In this document: positions 54,425 to 62,263 of the stretch, piece by piece
How the letters are laid out: each line of letters begins with the position of its first letter
Numbering within the stretch: position 1 is the stretch's first letter
Assembly: GCF_003289965.1 (NCBI RefSeq)
Contig: NZ_QMBQ01000005.1
Span: 434,001-498,000, forward strand
Length of the DNA stretch: 64,000 nucleotides
Direction: 5' to 3'
Origin: Mesorhizobium atlanticum
GTDB taxonomy: Bacteria > Pseudomonadota > Alphaproteobacteria > Rhizobiales > Rhizobiaceae
Notes under the pieces: model-generated
What the model was told of the DNA's origin: nothing
What the model saw: only the letters and a program-made list of their open reading frames with translations
The model's database searches: none
Translations under genes and position numbers: made by a program

Positions 54425-55117
54425 TCAATGTGCCAACGGCACATCCGCGTAGACGGTAGTCCCTTTCATCGTGGCCGTTTCGACCGTCAATTCACCGCCG
54501 ACCAGCGCCAGCCGCTCCCGCATTCCGGCAAGTCCCAGGTGGCCCGGACCGAGTTCGGCGCGGCCGTCAAAGCCGCGGCCATCATCCTCGATTGTCAGGC
54601 GCATTCGATCGTCCTGGATATGGGCCGTTACGCTTATCCGGCTTGGCTGGGCATGCTTGCCGATATTGGTAAGCGCCTCCTGCGCGACACGATAAAGCGT
54701 GAGCGCGGTCTCGGCGGGCAGTGGGTTCGAAAGGGCTTCGAGATCCATCTCGCATGGAATGCCGAGCTGGCTGCAAAGCATTGTCGCCAGATCCTCGACC
54801 GAAGCGCGCAGCCCGAGACGGTCGAGGTCGGCGGGACGCAGGTTCCAGGCAGCGTCATGCACCTTGGCGCTGAGCCGATCGACAAGCATCGCGGCGCGCT
54901 CGAGACGGCCGTCCATCCCTTCCGTGCCGGCACGTACGTTGTGCAATTCCAGCGCGACACTGGCCAGCATCTGGCCGAGGTCGTCATGCAACTCTCGCGA
55001 CAGGCGCAGGCGCTGCTCTTCCTGCACAGCGATCAAGCGCCGCGCAAGCCTACGGCGCAGGGCCCTATCGTCCTTGCCTGTGGTCATACCCGCCCACATC
55101 AACCTTTCTCTTCCCAT
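54425..55117 (-). CDS. Soluble NarX/DegS-type sensor histidine kinase
   Basis: 230 aa; in-frame ATGs at 55099 and 55087 are alternative starts. HisKA_3 dimerisation domain with the phospho-His in LRLSRELHDDLGQMLASVAL. The HATPase domain has the N box VAQEALTNIGKHAQ, then DDGRGFDG and GHLGLAGMRERLALVGGEL. There is no membrane helix, PAS or GAF segment, so it must sense an internal signal or depend on a partner. Divergent from the first Gly/Asn-repeat gene with a 265-nt shared upstream region. Confidence 0.9.
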   Translation of the reverse strand: MGRERLMWAGMTTGKDDRALRRRLARRLIAVQEEQRLRLSRELHDDLGQMLASVALELHNVRAGTEGMDGRLERAAMLVDRLSAKVHDAAWNLRPADLDRLGLRASVEDLATMLCSQLGIPCEMDLEALSNPLPAETALTLYRVAQEALTNIGKHAQPSRISVTAHIQDDRMRLTIEDDGRGFDGRAELGPGHLGLAGMRERLALVGGELTVETATMKGTTVYADVPLAH

Positions 55118-55215
55118 TGCCGTCGCGGGGGTCGCAAGCCACCTGCGGGTCGGCGAGAAAAGGCATGAATGTCAGCGCAGTATACACCCACCGGATGCCT
55201 TTATGCCTGTCAGTT

Positions 55216-55243
55216 TTTTCCTGATTGCTTCAACTTTTCCTGA
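55216..55243. promoter_or_regulatory. Direct repeats upstream of the Gly/Asn-repeat genes
   Basis: TTTTCCTGA occurs at 55216-55224 and again at 55235-55243, 19 bp apart (about two helical turns), between the kinase gene and the first repeat-protein gene. It is a possible response-regulator site; no direct proof. Confidence 0.35.
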
Positions 55244-55382
55244 CACCGGGATCAGCAGAAAAACCGACAGCGCCTGCCGATCAGCCCGAATGTATCGCCA
55301 CTATTTCTGCGCGCATCCTTCAAGCGTCCTCCCGGTCACCTTGGATTGCCCGGGAAGCTCAACGCAAACGAAGGAGAACGTC

Positions 55383-55799
55383 ATGAGAAAGATCATCTTG
55401 GCCGCGGCCGTGCTGTCGGCTCTGACCGGTTCGGCATCCGCGCTTTCGATCGGTAGCGGCAATGGCAACGGCAACGGCAATGTCGGCGTCGGCAACGGCA
55501 ACGGCAACGGCAACGCCAATACCGGCGCCTTTAACGGCAACTTCAACGGCAATGGCAATTTCGGCTTCGGCAACGGCAACGGGAACGGCAACGCCAACAT
55601 GGGCGCCTTCAACGGCAACTATAACGGCAACCTGAATGCCGGCATCGCGAACGGCAATGGCAACGGCAACGGCAATTTCGGCCTCGGCAACGGCAACCTG
55701 AACGGCAACGGGAACTGGGGCCTCGGGAACGGAAATGCCAACGGCAACGGCAACTGGGGCGCCGGCAACGGCAACGGCAACGGCAACGCCAATCACTAG
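55383..55799 (+). CDS. Secreted Gly/Asn-repeat protein 1 (13-residue repeats)
   Basis: 138 aa. AAGGAG lies 7 nt before ATG 55383. Residues 1-20 are a Sec signal peptide (MRKIILAAAVLSALTGSASA). From residue 23 to the end there are nine consecutive 13-residue units with no spacer (the last is 12): hydrophobic-x-N-G-N-x-N-G-N-x-N-x-G, for example LGNGNLNGNGNWG and AFNGNYNGNLNAG. Every second residue is Asn or Gly, which suggests a beta-solenoid or amyloid-like strand stack. No family is recognised. It is the first of three such genes. Confidence 0.85.
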   Translation: MRKIILAAAVLSALTGSASALSIGSGNGNGNGNVGVGNGNGNGNANTGAFNGNFNGNGNFGFGNGNGNGNANMGAFNGNYNGNLNAGIANGNGNGNGNFGLGNGNLNGNGNWGLGNGNANGNGNWGAGNGNGNGNANH

Positions 55800-55855
55800 C
55801 ACCGTCCAACCGCCAGCGTCGCCAAGCTTCAGTTTGGAAAGACGCTGATGGCTCT

Positions 55856-55919
55856 GGGACCGCCGAGCCGCGCGCCCGTCCCCCGCGCAAGGCTATCGCG
55901 ACAAGTCGCCGGCGGTCCC
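55856..55919. other. Inverted repeat between repeat-protein genes 1 and 2
   Basis: GGGACCGCCG (55856-55865) and its exact complement (55910-55919) enclose a 44-nt GC-rich loop. No T-run follows, so it is not a standard terminator; it may shape mRNA stability or separate gene expression. Confidence 0.4.
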
Positions 55920-55975
55920 AGTCCTTTCGAGACAGGTCCCAATTTCAAAAGCAAAGCCATGGAAGGAGCTCGCAG

Positions 55976-56428
55976 ATGAAACGCTACGTCATACCGGCGC
56001 TATGCCTGGGGTTGTTGAGCGCAACCGCGGCGAAGGCCGACACCGCGACGGGCAGCCAGGCCTTCGGCATGTCGGCGGTCCAGGCGGCGGTCGGCAAATA
56101 CGGCCAGGCCATCGGCTCGAACGTCAGGAGCATGGATCCGCTCGGCAATTTCGGCGGCAATCTCGGCTACAAGAACAGCGGCAGCGGCAATGTCGGCGCC
56201 TTCAACAGCGGTACCGGCAATGTCGGCGCGTTCAACGGCAACAACAACACCTCGACGACGAGCGGCAACGGCAACATCGGCGCCTTCAACGGCAACGGCA
56301 ACACCGGCGAATATGACGGCAACAGCAACATCGGCGCCGGCAATGGCAATTTCAACGGCGGGTCGTTCAACGGCAACGGCAATGTCGGCGCCTTCAACGG
56401 CAACTTCAACGGCCGGGGGAATCGCTGA
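55976..56428 (+). CDS. Secreted Gly/Asn-repeat protein 2 (9-residue repeats)
   Basis: 150 aa with AAGGAG 7 nt upstream. Signal peptide MKRYVIPALCLGLLSATAAKA (cut near residue 21). Residues ~22-60 are a non-repeat region (AFGMSAVQAAVGKYGQAIGS). Then come units of about nine residues, N-G-N-x-N-x-G-x-F (NGNGNVGAF, NGNFNGGSF, NGNGNTGEY), with two 10-residue Ser variants (NSGSGNVGAF, NSGTGNVGAF). Ends basic (GRGNR). Its stop overlaps the next start by one base (TGATG). Confidence 0.82.
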   Translation: MKRYVIPALCLGLLSATAAKADTATGSQAFGMSAVQAAVGKYGQAIGSNVRSMDPLGNFGGNLGYKNSGSGNVGAFNSGTGNVGAFNGNNNTSTTSGNGNIGAFNGNGNTGEYDGNSNIGAGNGNFNGGSFNGNGNVGAFNGNFNGRGNR

Positions 56429-56889
56429 TGACCGGCCTGAAATCATCCGGGCCCGCTAGGCCGCGCGAGCGCCGGGTGGCGGCGAGGCTGCTCGACGGCA
56501 ACGGCCTCGCGCTCGGCACCCTGCTTGCCGCGTTGCTGGCCGCCGATGCCTCGACCCTGGTCAGGATTGCCGACCTTCCGATCGGCGCCAGTGTCGCCAA
56601 CGGCCTTGGCAACACGGGAAATTTCAACGGCAATGGGAATACCGGTAACTTCAACGGCAATGGCAACAGCGGCAATTTCAACGGCAACGGCAATGCCGGG
56701 AGCTTCAGCGGCAATTTCAATGGCGGCAGCTTCAACGGCAACGCCAATTGCGGCAACGGCCACGGCAATGGCTACGCGACCGACGGCAACGGCAACGGAG
56801 CAGCCGGCAATCCGGATCTGTGCCGGTTCTTGAAGGAGCTGAACGGCCGACTGGGACTGCCGCCCGGCACGATTCCGGATTTCGACTAG
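56428..56889 (+). CDS. Gly/Asn-repeat protein 3 (9-residue repeats, Cys-containing C-terminus)
   Basis: 153 aa, coupled to gene 2. The N-terminus is long and basic (PARPRERRVAARLLDGNG) and is followed by a hydrophobic stretch (LALGTLLAALLAADASTLV, ~27-45), which could be an atypical signal or anchor. Five to six 9-residue units follow (NGNGNTGNF, NGNGNSGNF, NGNGNAGSF, SGNFNGGSF). The C-terminal ~45 residues are not repetitive and contain CRFLKELNGRLGLPPG; with an upstream NANCGNG this allows one disulfide. Probably the capping or anchoring member of the set. Confidence 0.78.
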   Translation: MTGLKSSGPARPRERRVAARLLDGNGLALGTLLAALLAADASTLVRIADLPIGASVANGLGNTGNFNGNGNTGNFNGNGNSGNFNGNGNAGSFSGNFNGGSFNGNANCGNGHGNGYATDGNGNGAAGNPDLCRFLKELNGRLGLPPGTIPDFD

Positions 56890-57014
56890 GTGCCCGACAG
56901 AGGGATTTGAAAAACCGCAGGCCCGTCGGCAGGCTAGATTTTTCACCGCCCCCGTCCGCGAAATCGGCGATGCACGTTTCGGCCAATCGCCAAGGCATGC
57001 CTATGCAAACATGG

Positions 57015-57722
57015 TCAGGCCGCCACGTCGACGATCGCGGTCAGGAAACCGGCGAGGTCGTCGGTGACGAAATCGACATCGTCGTCATTCGCCGGGTCGC
57101 GTTCCCAGATCTCCGAGAAGGTCGGTTCGAAATTGCGCGGCACCACCAGCACGGTCGTCATGCCGAGCGATTTCGGCACGGCCAGGTTGCGCGCCAGATC
57201 CTCGAACATCACCGCATTGTGACCGGTCACCGAGTGCAGTTCGGCAAAACGCTCATAAGTCTGGCGCTCCGGCTTGGGATTGAGCCCTGCCGCCACGATG
57301 TCGAAGATGGCGTCGAAATGCTCCAAAATGCCCAGCTGGCGCGCGGTGCGCTCGGCATGCCTGCGGTCGCCATTGGTGAAGATGAATTTGCGCCCCGGAA
57401 GCTGGCGGATCGCCGCGCCCAGCACCGGATCCGGCACCAGCCGCGAATAGTCGATGTCGTGCACCTTCTCGAGGAAATCGTCGGGATCGATGCCGTGCCG
57501 CTTCATCAGCCCGTTCAGCGTCGTGCCATATTCCAGGTACAGTTCCTTCTGCAGCTTGCGCGCGTCGTCGCGTGAAAGCGTCAGCAGCTCGCCGACATAG
57601 GCGGTCATCTTCACATCGATCTGCGCGAACAGGTTCGAGTGATGCGGATAAAGCGTGTTGTCGAGGTCGAACACCCAGTCCGTGACATGGGCAAAGCGGG
57701 CGGGGTCGGGTGTCATTGTCAT
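57015..57722 (-). CDS. HAD-family pyrimidine 5'-nucleotidase
   Basis: 235 aa. HAD motif I WVFDLDNTLYP (nucleophile and acid Asp pair), motif II FIFTNGDRRHAERTA, motif III NPKPERQTYE and motif IV VMFEDLARNL. The layout is that of yeast Sdt1/Phm8-like pyrimidine 5'-nucleotidases. It removes phosphate from UMP/CMP or related compounds. In many rhizobia a gene like this is next to dapD; here 4.6 kb of other genes lie between. Confidence 0.92.
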   Translation of the reverse strand: MTMTPDPARFAHVTDWVFDLDNTLYPHHSNLFAQIDVKMTAYVGELLTLSRDDARKLQKELYLEYGTTLNGLMKRHGIDPDDFLEKVHDIDYSRLVPDPVLGAAIRQLPGRKFIFTNGDRRHAERTARQLGILEHFDAIFDIVAAGLNPKPERQTYERFAELHSVTGHNAVMFEDLARNLAVPKSLGMTTVLVVPRNFEPTFSEIWERDPANDDDVDFVTDDLAGFLTAIVDVAA

Positions 57723-57871
57723 GGTTTCTTATGGCATGCCGACGCTGATTTTATCCACAACTTATGCGCGTCACGACGTGTGAAAATGGCGTCTCGCTTC
57801 AAATTTTAAAAGTTCCGGAAAGGTCGCCTTTAGCGCTTGCTGGCACAGAGGCTATCCGTTGGGAGCAAGTG

Positions 57872-58633
57872 ATGAGTCGCATATTTCTGAAGGCCGCTAC
57901 CGTAGCATTCGCTTCGGTCGCTGTCTCGCTGTTGTTGACGCTGATTGTGGTTCCGGCAATGGGCTTTCCGATGAGCCGCACCATCTGGCTGGCATCGACG
58001 GTGTGCCCGCTTGTGCTCGCCTGGGCCGCCAGCGCCGGAAGCTTCTGGCACAGCGACCGGCTGCAGAATGCCCATCGCGAGCTTGCCCGTGCCCACGCGC
58101 AGCTCGCCGCCGCGCACAGGCGCCTCTCCGAAAAGGCAAGCCGCGACGACATGACCGGCATGCTCAACCGCGAAACCTTCTTTGCAGCGCTCGACGGGTC
58201 GCGGCGCAAGAGCGATCGCGGCGCGCTGCTCATCATCGACGCCGATCACTTCAAGAGGATCAATGACAGCTACGGTCATTTGACGGGGGACGAAGCGCTG
58301 CTTCTGATCGCCGGCGCCATCGAGCGCGGCGTGCGCAGCGGCGATGTGCTCGGCCGCATTGGCGGCGAGGAATTCGCGGCTTTCCTCGTCGGCGCCAGCG
58401 AGCATGAGGCCAAGCATGTCGCCGAGCGCATCCGCCGCGAGGTCGAGCTGATCCGGTTCCGCCCTGGCGACGAGCGCACCGTGCCGCTCACCGTCTCGAT
58501 CGGAGGCATAAGCTGCGGCGAGAACGCAACCGTTTCCGATTTGATGCGCGCGGCCGACCGCAGGCTGTACGAGGCGAAGAACCGTGGCCGCAACCTTTCG
58601 ATTCTCGACCGCGAGCTTCCCGAAGCGGCTTGA
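57872..58633 (+). CDS. Membrane-bound diguanylate cyclase (GGDEF)
   Basis: 253 aa from ATG 57872, which has GGGAG 6 nt upstream (the frame opens at 57764). Two N-terminal helices (VAFASVAVSLLLTLIVVPAMG, WLASTVCPLVLAWAASAG), a short coiled coil, then a GGDEF domain with an active GGEEF signature and an intact inhibitory RxxD site (RSGDVLGRIGGEEF). It makes c-di-GMP and should be product-inhibited. It has no separate sensory domain apart from the membrane part. Confidence 0.92.
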   Translation: MSRIFLKAATVAFASVAVSLLLTLIVVPAMGFPMSRTIWLASTVCPLVLAWAASAGSFWHSDRLQNAHRELARAHAQLAAAHRRLSEKASRDDMTGMLNRETFFAALDGSRRKSDRGALLIIDADHFKRINDSYGHLTGDEALLLIAGAIERGVRSGDVLGRIGGEEFAAFLVGASEHEAKHVAERIRREVELIRFRPGDERTVPLTVSIGGISCGENATVSDLMRAADRRLYEAKNRGRNLSILDRELPEAA

Positions 58634-58650
58634 AGCTCCGTCGCAGGCGT

Positions 58651-58753
58651 CATGCATGTCGCCCAAAAGTGCGAAGCGGTTTTGAGGCAACGACATGCAT
58701 CAAACAAACTCAAGGCGCGGCGCCTGAACCGGGTTCAGTGCGACGCGCTTTAG
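58651..58753 (+). repeat. Family B dispersed repeat, diverged copy 3
   Basis: CATGCATGTCGCCCAAAAGT, GCGGTTTTGAGGCAACGACATGCAT and CGACGCGCTTTAG share the layout of family B but with many changes. It lies in the 274-nt gap 58634-58907; I see no gene in the rest. Confidence 0.65.
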
Positions 58754-58907
58754 GAAAGCCCTAACCATGTCCCTATTCAACCGCGCTAAACTTCCGGGTG
58801 TAACGCCGTCTTCACCCGGGTTTGGCACGGAATTGGCCTCCCCCGGCGGCGTGTGTGCCGTTGAGGAACGGCATGCGTGGATCGAGGCCCCTATCGAGAG
58901 ACGTGTC

Positions 58908-59081
58908 ATGAGCAGGTTCATAAGAAAAATGTCGCGCCGCGCGATCGTGCAGGCATTGATCGCGTTGCCCGCGCTGTCGCTGTTCCGCAACCAGCCGGCC
59001 CCTGCCAACCCTGACGAGATCGACCGCGATGAAATCGTCGAGATCAACGGATGGATCCTGCGGCGGAGCGACCTCGCATGA
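58908..59081 (+). CDS. Small Tat-signal partner subunit of the GMC oxidoreductase
   Basis: 57 aa from ATG 58908 with GAGAG upstream. Twin-arginine signal MSRRAIVQALIALPALSLF (residues 8-26), then a short acidic tail (NPDEIDRDEIVEINGWILRR). The stop overlaps the GMC start (ATGA). Some membrane sugar dehydrogenases have a small subunit with a Tat signal that carries the folded FAD subunit through the Tat pore. The tail is too short for a full gluconate-dehydrogenase subunit 3, so this is a minimal version. Confidence 0.7.
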   Translation: MSRFIRKMSRRAIVQALIALPALSLFRNQPAPANPDEIDRDEIVEINGWILRRSDLA

Positions 59082-60517
59082 TCTTCGACAGCCTCGAAGC
59101 CTACAAGCAGGCCGGCTTCAAACCCAGGGCCTGCATCCTCGGCTCCGGTCCCGCCGGCACGACGATCGCCAGGAAGCTGGGCGCCGCCGGCATCCCGGTC
59201 GTCGTCCTGGAGGCGGGCTCGCGCGAGTTCAGCGACGAATCGCAGGATTTCTACCGCGGCAAGACGGTCGGCGATTTCTATTTCGACCTCGACATCACCA
59301 GGCTGCGCTTCATGGGTGGCTCGTCCAACCACTGGGCAGGCTGGTGCCGCGTGCTCGACAGCCAAGATTTCGAACCCAAGGCCTGGGCGCCGGACACCGG
59401 CTGGCCGATCAGCCGCGCCGATATCGAGCCTTATCTCGGCGAAGTCCATGGCATCCTCGAGCTTCCGGCGTTCCGACCGGACGTCCAGGTTTCGGACGAC
59501 ATACGCTGGGTGCAGTTGATCAAGAGCCCGGCGGTGCGTTTCGGCGAAAAATTCGCCGACGAACTGGACCAGAGCAAAAACATCGCCGTCGTGCTCAACA
59601 CCTACGCGACCGAGCTTATCGGCGACGGCAAGCGCGTCACCGGCGCGAAGCTGTGGTCGAACGGGCAGGACGCCGGCACCTTCAGCGCGGACTATTTTGT
59701 CACCTGCACCGGCGGGCTGGAGAACTCGCGGCTGCTGTTGTGGTCGAACCAGCGTTCGAATGGCGGGGTGGTGCCGAACGCGGCGGCGCTCGGCCGCTAC
59801 TGGATGGAGCATCCGACCTTCGAGGGCGGCAACGCCATCCTCGACAACTACTCGGAGTTCGAGGTCGACGCCTCGAACGAAGCCTTCTTCTCGCCGACGC
59901 TTGCCGCGATGGAGCGGCTGCAGATCATGAATTTCGGCATCCGCCTGATCGAGAGCCCTTATCCCAACGTCAAGAAGCTGATCGCCGATCTCGCCTGCGC
60001 CGCGCCGAACATGGCGGAGTGGATGTCGTCCCAGCTCGACCAGAGGCTGCGTTGCGCCGCCCAGCTCTACGTCGCCTGGGAGCAGGCGCCGCTCGCCTCG
60101 AACCAGATCGAGCTGTCGAAGACCGATGTCGACCCTGCCGGCGTGCCGCGCATCGAATTGCACTGGAAGAAGTCGCCGCTCGAGCGCCGCACTCTGCTCG
60201 AGGGCCTGAGGCTGTTCGGCACGACGATGGCGCAGAAGAATCTCGGCCGCGTCCGCATCGACGACTGGATCAGCAATGGCGGCGACTACCCGACCAATGA
60301 GGAAACCGCCGGCCACCACCATATGGGCGGCACCCGCATGGGCACCGATGTCTTGAAGAGCGTCGTCGACGCCAATTGCAAGGTGCACGGCATGGACAAT
60401 CTCTATGTCGGCGGCTCCTCGGTGTTCTGCACGTCGGGCCAGTGCAACCCCACCACCACCATCACCGCGCTCGCCTGCCGTCTGGGCGAGCATCTCGGCA
60501 AGGTGATCGCCGTCTGA
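59078..60517 (+). CDS. GMC family FAD-dependent oxidoreductase
   Basis: 479 aa from ATG 59078. FAD-binding loop ACILGSGPAGTTIARKLG, then the GMC substrate-loop motif GGSSNHWAGWCR, HHMGGTRMG near residue 415, and the C-terminal SGQCNPTTTITALACRLGEHL. No signal peptide of its own, so export would depend on the coupled Tat-signal protein. Likely oxidises an alcohol or sugar and feeds electrons to the respiratory chain; no cytochrome subunit is adjacent, so the acceptor is unclear. Confidence 0.9.
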   Translation: MIFDSLEAYKQAGFKPRACILGSGPAGTTIARKLGAAGIPVVVLEAGSREFSDESQDFYRGKTVGDFYFDLDITRLRFMGGSSNHWAGWCRVLDSQDFEPKAWAPDTGWPISRADIEPYLGEVHGILELPAFRPDVQVSDDIRWVQLIKSPAVRFGEKFADELDQSKNIAVVLNTYATELIGDGKRVTGAKLWSNGQDAGTFSADYFVTCTGGLENSRLLLWSNQRSNGGVVPNAAALGRYWMEHPTFEGGNAILDNYSEFEVDASNEAFFSPTLAAMERLQIMNFGIRLIESPYPNVKKLIADLACAAPNMAEWMSSQLDQRLRCAAQLYVAWEQAPLASNQIELSKTDVDPAGVPRIELHWKKSPLERRTLLEGLRLFGTTMAQKNLGRVRIDDWISNGGDYPTNEETAGHHHMGGTRMGTDVLKSVVDANCKVHGMDNLYVGGSSVFCTSGQCNPTTTITALACRLGEHLGKVIAV

Positions 60518-60597
60518 TCTCCGAAACGGCGGCGGCGCCGGGGCCTGGAGTGGCAGCCGGCGCCGCTCTGGCGCTTTTGGGGGAATTGCGGCCTCGC

Positions 60598-60765
60598 TCA
60601 GAGGCCGTAGACGGCGATGCGCACCAGCACGGCCGCGGCCGCAAGCGCCACCAGCAGGATGCCGAGGCCGATGGGCGAGCCCCAGCCATACCACTCCATC
60701 GCCAGCTTGGCGTATTTGTATTCCTCCTCGTTCGAGAGGGGGGTGCGTTGTTGGATCAAGCTCAT
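60598..60765 (-). CDS. Small single-helix membrane protein
   Basis: 55 aa. ATG 60765 has AAGGAG 6 nt upstream. The N-terminal half is polar (MSLIQQRTPLSNEEEYKYAK), followed by LAMEWYGWGSPIGLGILLVA and a helix rich in Ala/Val/Leu ending VRIAVYGL. It is convergent with the GMC gene. No family is recognised; the strong ribosome site and clear helix make it likely to be real. Confidence 0.7.
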   Translation of the reverse strand: MSLIQQRTPLSNEEEYKYAKLAMEWYGWGSPIGLGILLVALAAAAVLVRIAVYGL

Positions 60766-60859
60766 TATTCACTCCTTGTCGGCGACTTTGCCCTTGCCTC
60801 GCAAAAGCGTCATCGCATATTGGTACGATAATCTAAATGTTTGACAGATAGATAGTTAG

Positions 60860-61348
60860 ATGATCGAAATAAAATCGTCAAGCACCAAACGCGATGAAAT
60901 GACCAAGGCTCTCGGCCTCGCCGTCATGCGTTGGCAGGACGCCGTTCAGGCCTATGACGAAGCGGTGGGCGCGCGGCTGGGCCTGATCGCGGCCGAGCGG
61001 CATTGCCTGGGGCTGCTCTATGCCGGGCCGCAATCGGCGGGCGCCGTGGCGGCTGCGACCGGACTGACGCCGGCGGCGGTGACGGCCCTGATCGACCGGC
61101 TGGAAGCGCGCGGCTACGTCACCCGGACCCGCAGCCTGGAGGACAGGCGCAAGGTGGTCATCGAGGCGACCGAACTGACCAGGGAATTGTCAGAGCGCTA
61201 TTACGGCGCGATCGCTCGGGAGGGCGAGAAGGTGGTGGCGAGCTTCAGCGATGCTGAGCTCGAGACCGTGCTGCGCTTCATCAACGCCGCGCTGGATCTG
61301 CAGAGCGAACAACTGGCCAGGATCAAGGCCGAGCCCGACAGACCTTAA
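60860..61348 (+). CDS. MarR family transcriptional regulator
   Basis: 162 aa from ATG 60860 (ATG 60899 is possible; neither has a clear ribosome site). Winged helix-turn-helix: GAVAAATGLTPAAVTALIDRLEARGYV followed by the wing TRSLEDRRKVVIEAT with the conserved D-R-R. The upstream region (60766-60859) is AT-rich with TTGACAGATAGATAG. Its target is not evident; the small membrane-protein gene is divergent from it. Confidence 0.9.
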   Translation: MIEIKSSSTKRDEMTKALGLAVMRWQDAVQAYDEAVGARLGLIAAERHCLGLLYAGPQSAGAVAAATGLTPAAVTALIDRLEARGYVTRTRSLEDRRKVVIEATELTRELSERYYGAIAREGEKVVASFSDAELETVLRFINAALDLQSEQLARIKAEPDRP

Positions 61349-61429
61349 GTATCGGCGAAAAGGTCAAGGCGGCCTAGCTGCCTTCCGGCAGCTGGACCGC
61401 CCTGAATGTCGGTTGGGCGAAAACCGACC

Positions 61430-62263
61430 TCAGACCGTCGCCGGGTCGAGCGCCGGCTGGCCCTTGAACCGCGCCACGATGCCGGCAAGGTCGCCATTGG
61501 CGAAGGCATCGCGCAGCGCGTCGAAGGACGGCAGCACGAAATAGGCGCGCTGGAACTTGTCGATCTCATAGCCGGTGCGCATCACCGTCTCGAGGTCGAA
61601 CGGCACATGGTGGGCGTCCTTGCTCTCGACCGCGAATTGCAGCTCCGTGAAGGACGACATCAGCCCGGCGCCGAAGGCTTTCAGCGGCTGGCCGGGTTCC
61701 TGGATGAGGCCGTATTCGGCGCTGTACCAGTAAAGCCTGGTGATCATCTCGTCGCCGCCCAGCGCGATCATGTCCTCCGCCTTCTCGCCATACATCTGCA
61801 TGAAATCAGCGAACACCGGCTGGGTCAGGATCGGCACATGGCCGAAGAAATCGTGGAACATGTCCGGCTCGACGATGTAATCGAGCTCCTTCCTCGTCCG
61901 CAGCCAGTTGGTGACCGGGAAGCGCCGATTGGCGAGATGGTCGAAGAACGGGCCGGCCGGGATCAGGCCGGGCACCGCGACGATCTCCCATCCGGTCAGC
62001 CTGGTGAGCTTCTCGCTGACAGTGTCGAAATCCGGAATCCTGTCGAGCAGCCCGAGCGTCGCGACTCCGTCCAGATAGGAATGGTGCGCGAGCCTCTGGG
62101 TCAGCTTCGTCTGGCGGTCGCACAGCGTGCGCCACACCGCCTGTTCCTCAGCCGAATAATCGTAGCCTTGCGCCACCGTGAAATCGCTGCGGCACACCGA
62201 ATAATCGCCGCGAAGGCCCTGCGCCGCGCATTCGGCGGCGTAATCGGCAACGCTGATCGTCAT
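61430..62263 (-). CDS. phhA: Phenylalanine-4-hydroxylase
   Basis: 277 aa from ATG 62263 with AGGAGG 5 nt upstream (ATG 62266 also possible). The non-heme iron site is intact: His-x4-His in EPDMFHDFFGHVPIL and Glu in YWYSAEYGL. Monomeric bacterial type without a regulatory domain. It makes tyrosine from phenylalanine with pterin and O2. It is divergent from an Lrp/AsnC regulator that probably controls it. Confidence 0.96.
   Translation of the reverse strand: MTISVADYAAECAAQGLRGDYSVCRSDFTVAQGYDYSAEEQAVWRTLCDRQTKLTQRLAHHSYLDGVATLGLLDRIPDFDTVSEKLTRLTGWEIVAVPGLIPAGPFFDHLANRRFPVTNWLRTRKELDYIVEPDMFHDFFGHVPILTQPVFADFMQMYGEKAEDMIALGGDEMITRLYWYSAEYGLIQEPGQPLKAFGAGLMSSFTELQFAVESKDAHHVPFDLETVMRTGYEIDKFQRAYFVLPSFDALRDAFANGDLAGIVARFKGQPALDPATV

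Noticed and set aside
53424..55117. Assigning the kinase/regulator pair to nitrate sensing (NarX/NarL)
   Set aside because: Only the family type matches; the kinase lacks the membrane sensor with the nitrate-binding P box, and no nitrate gene is nearby.
55359..55802. Val/Ala-rich minus-strand frame over the first Gly/Asn-repeat gene (similar ones at 56000-56446 and 56443-56946)
   Set aside because: Complement of the GGCAACGGC-type repeats; periodic by necessity and without start signals. The plus strand has the signal peptides and ribosome sites.
55440..56800. Regular DNA repeats resembling a CRISPR array
   Set aside because: The repeat is coding, in frame, 27 or 39 bp long with no unique spacers and no cas genes.
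58700..60772. 690-aa open frame on the minus strand
   Set aside because: Runs antisense across the GMC gene and through a repeat; composition is that of a shadow frame. Only the separate 55-aa gene at 60598-60765, in another frame, has a ribosome site.
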